Source of the DNA: Burkholderia sp. BCC1644
GTDB lineage: Bacteria > Pseudomonadota > Gammaproteobacteria > Burkholderiales > Burkholderiaceae
NCBI RefSeq assembly: GCF_902833225.1
Contig: NZ_CADFEI010000022.1
Span: forward strand, 1 to 64,000
Direction: 5' to 3'
Length of the DNA: 64,000 nucleotides
The position numbers and the translations under genes are program-made. The first letter of the stretch is position 1. Each line of letters begins with the position of its first letter. The notes beneath the pieces were generated by a model. The model had not been told where the DNA came from and did no database searches. It saw only the letters and a list, made by a program, of their open reading frames with translations. Positions 62,402 through 64,000 of the stretch are shown here, in pieces.

Positions 62402-64000
62402 TCGAGCAGATCCGCGACGACGTCGACGATCCGCTGCAGCAGCGCTTCGTCGTAGGGCAGCCACGGCACCGCGCGCAGCGGCGACGGCGGCGGCTCGATC
62501 GTGGCATCGACAGGCTCGCCGTCGCGCGTCACGCGGCCGGTCGCGCAATGCACCGACCACGCGCCGACGCGCACGTGGCGTTCGTCGATCGTGATCTTCC
62601 CTTGCGCAACCGGTTCGGCGAACACGAGCGACAGCACGTGCTTGCGATGCCGCGCCATCACGCCGAGCGGCAGATCTGACAACCGGTTCAGGCGCTGACA
62701 GCGTTCGGATTCGAGGTCGCGAAGGCGGGCCGGGTCCGTTGCAAGCGAAGCGGTCGCCGCGCGTGTCGCGTCGTCGTCGAGCGCGAACGCGGCCACGCTG
62801 ACGAGCAGGTCGACCGCGCGCGCCACTTCGGAGAACACGACAGCGTCGATCTTGCCGATCGGCAGCGGCACCCAGCGCCGGTCGTGCCGGCGTTCGAAGT
62901 GCAGCCGGCGCGATGTGCCGTGGCCCTCCGTACCGGGAAAGAGCCGCGCATCGACGAGGAAGGTTGCGCGTACGTCGCCGAATTCGCGGGCGAGCCCGTC
63001 GTCGTACGCGCGGATCGACCAGCCTTCGCGGCGCGCGACGCCGAGCAGCGGCCGGCTCGACAGCACGTGACCTTCGAACATCGCGGATTCGCTGGCCGAC
63101 GCGTCGCCGTCGGCCGGCATGTAGTACTCGCGGAACGCCTGCCTGACGGGTTGCCGGAGCGTGCGGCCGACGATCGCGCGCTGCCACGCGAGCCGCTCGT
63201 CCGCGTCGGCCAGCAGCGGATGCCAGAGCCGGATCTCGCAGTCGTCGGCAAGGTCGCATGCGCGCCCGGTCGCGTCGCGCAGCACGATCTTGCCTTTCGC
63301 GATGTCGGGGATGAACGATTGTGTCGATCCATCACGGCCGCGCGCTTGCCAGATCATCCGCGCGGAGAACGCGGCGCCGGCCGGCGCATCGACGAGCCGC
63401 TCGCGCCATTCGGCATGACCGAGCGACATCGGCTGCCAGAAGCCGGCTTCCATGCACGTGGCGAGCATCGCGAGCTGCTTCTTGTCCGGTTTCGCGTCGA
63501 GCGTCATGCGCAGTGCGGTGTGCGGCCGCTCGCCGAGTGCGCGCTCGGCCGGCTTCAGGTTGCGCGCGAGCTTTTTCTGCACACCGGCGTGACGCACCGC
63601 GGCCAGCGCGTCGCGCAGCGCGCGCACGCTCTCGGGCGTCGGGATCGTCTCGACCGCGTGGCCGAGTGCGATCGCGAGCGACTGCGACGGCGCCGTCTTC
63701 GCGGTTGTCGGCGCAACGCATACGCCGGTCAGCAGCGGCCCGATCAGCGGGCGCAGCCAGGCTTCGTCGCGATAGGCGGCCACGCGCGCGGCGCGCGCGA
63801 CGACCTGCGCGTCGTCGGTCGTGAAGGCACGATCGGCTTCGTACGGCACGGCGCCGGCGTGAAGCGCGGCGACCTGTTGCGCGGCCTCGGTCAGCGCGTC
63901 GCGCGCGAATCCGACATAGGCGGCGTCTGCCGCGAGCGTGACGGCCGGGTCGTTGAGGTCGAGCCACAGCCGCTTCGGCGCGAAATAGCCGTCGTTCGTC
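62398..64000 (-). CDS. DUF4132 domain protein, C-terminal part
   Basis: The frame is open to the window edge, so the start lies outside; 533 residues are visible. The family pattern is RARATFLVDARLFP-like, with SEVARAVDLLVSVAAFALDD and LPLGVMARHRKHVLSLVFAEP (partly quoted) near the end. DUF4132 is found in E. coli MolR-type proteins, once linked to molybdate regulation, but its role is not established. The TAG stop lies in the CTAG border of the MITE-like element, so the natural C-terminus may have been altered by insertion. Confidence 0.75.
   Translation of the reverse strand, partial: TNDGYFAPKRLWLDLNDPAVTLAADAAYVGFARDALTEAAQQVAALHAGAVPYEADRAFTTDDAQVVARAARVAAYRDEAWLRPLIGPLLTGVCVAPTTAKTAPSQSLAIALGHAVETIPTPESVRALRDALAAVRHAGVQKKLARNLKPAERALGERPHTALRMTLDAKPDKKQLAMLATCMEAGFWQPMSLGHAEWRERLVDAPAGAAFSARMIWQARGRDGSTQSFIPDIAKGKIVLRDATGRACDLADDCEIRLWHPLLADADERLAWQRAIVGRTLRQPVRQAFREYYMPADGDASASESAMFEGHVLSSRPLLGVARREGWSIRAYDDGLAREFGDVRATFLVDARLFPGTEGHGTSRRLHFERRHDRRWVPLPIGKIDAVVFSEVARAVDLLVSVAAFALDDDATRAATASLATDPARLRDLESERCQRLNRLSDLPLGVMARHRKHVLSLVFAEPVAQGKITIDERHVRVGAWSVHCATGRVTRDGEPVDATIEPPPSPLRAVPWLPYDEALLQRIVDVVADLLD

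Overview
The DNA is very GC-rich, with G or C at nearly every third codon position. The gene content (BktB-type thiolase, deoK/deoP/deoC set, narGHJI with narK, many LysR/AraC/TetR/MocR regulators beside short metabolic operons) suggests a Burkholderia of the cepacia complex or a close relative, probably a secondary chromosome. That assignment is an inference from gene content and codon style; no search was run. No rRNA, tRNA, CRISPR array or replication origin was seen.

Layout. 1-2690: end of an ETF:ubiquinone oxidoreductase gene, then bktB thiolase and 3-hydroxyacyl-CoA dehydrogenase (short-chain acyl-CoA metabolism). 2753-4825: TetR regulator divergent from an NmrA-type oxidoreductase and a DUF1772 membrane protein. 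5111-8909: three co-directional genes for exported proteins: a caspase-like peptidase, a papain-like peptidase with extra domains, and an OmpA-domain protein. 8931-14320: AraC regulator, EamA exporter overlapping a DUF815 ATPase, a DUF2071 protein, and a Tat/lipoprotein-type serine hydrolase. 14334-19361: a 2-deoxyribose catabolic locus (deoC, deoR, mutarotase-like gene, deoP permease, deoK kinase). 19666-31715: mostly single genes and small operons (HD phosphohydrolase, PhzF, CoA-type Nudix, a TetR-controlled isomerase/epoxide hydrolase/esterase operon, SDR, chloroperoxidase-like hydrolase, LysE, GGCT).

31759-38168: two envelope modules (a 725-residue exported helical-repeat protein with DUF3142; a beta-propeller lipoprotein with a small lipoprotein) and an AraC regulator. 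38190-43344: a PD-(D/E)XK-like protein, a hydratase, a universal stress protein with a small membrane protein, a secreted protein, and a TPR protein. 43779-52551: narGHJI, a parvulin-type foldase gene and narK, read from one FNR/ANR-type promoter. 52675-56484: a tyrosine recombinase facing a MoeA-like protein fused to a SUKH (SMI1/KNR4) domain. 56771-64000: TfoX_N protein, exported protein, an orphan ABC-type binding protein with a D-amino-acid-dehydrogenase-like flavoprotein divergent from a MocR regulator, a 219-bp MITE-like element, and the 3' part of a DUF4132 gene.

The parts most worth follow-up are the two-protease/OmpA cassette, the MoeA-SUKH fusion beside the nitrate reductase operon, the nested palindromic operator at 23471-23506, paired FNR-like promoters at the stress-protein and nar genes, the PD-(D/E)XK-like protein, and the MITE that supplies the stop codon of its neighbour.
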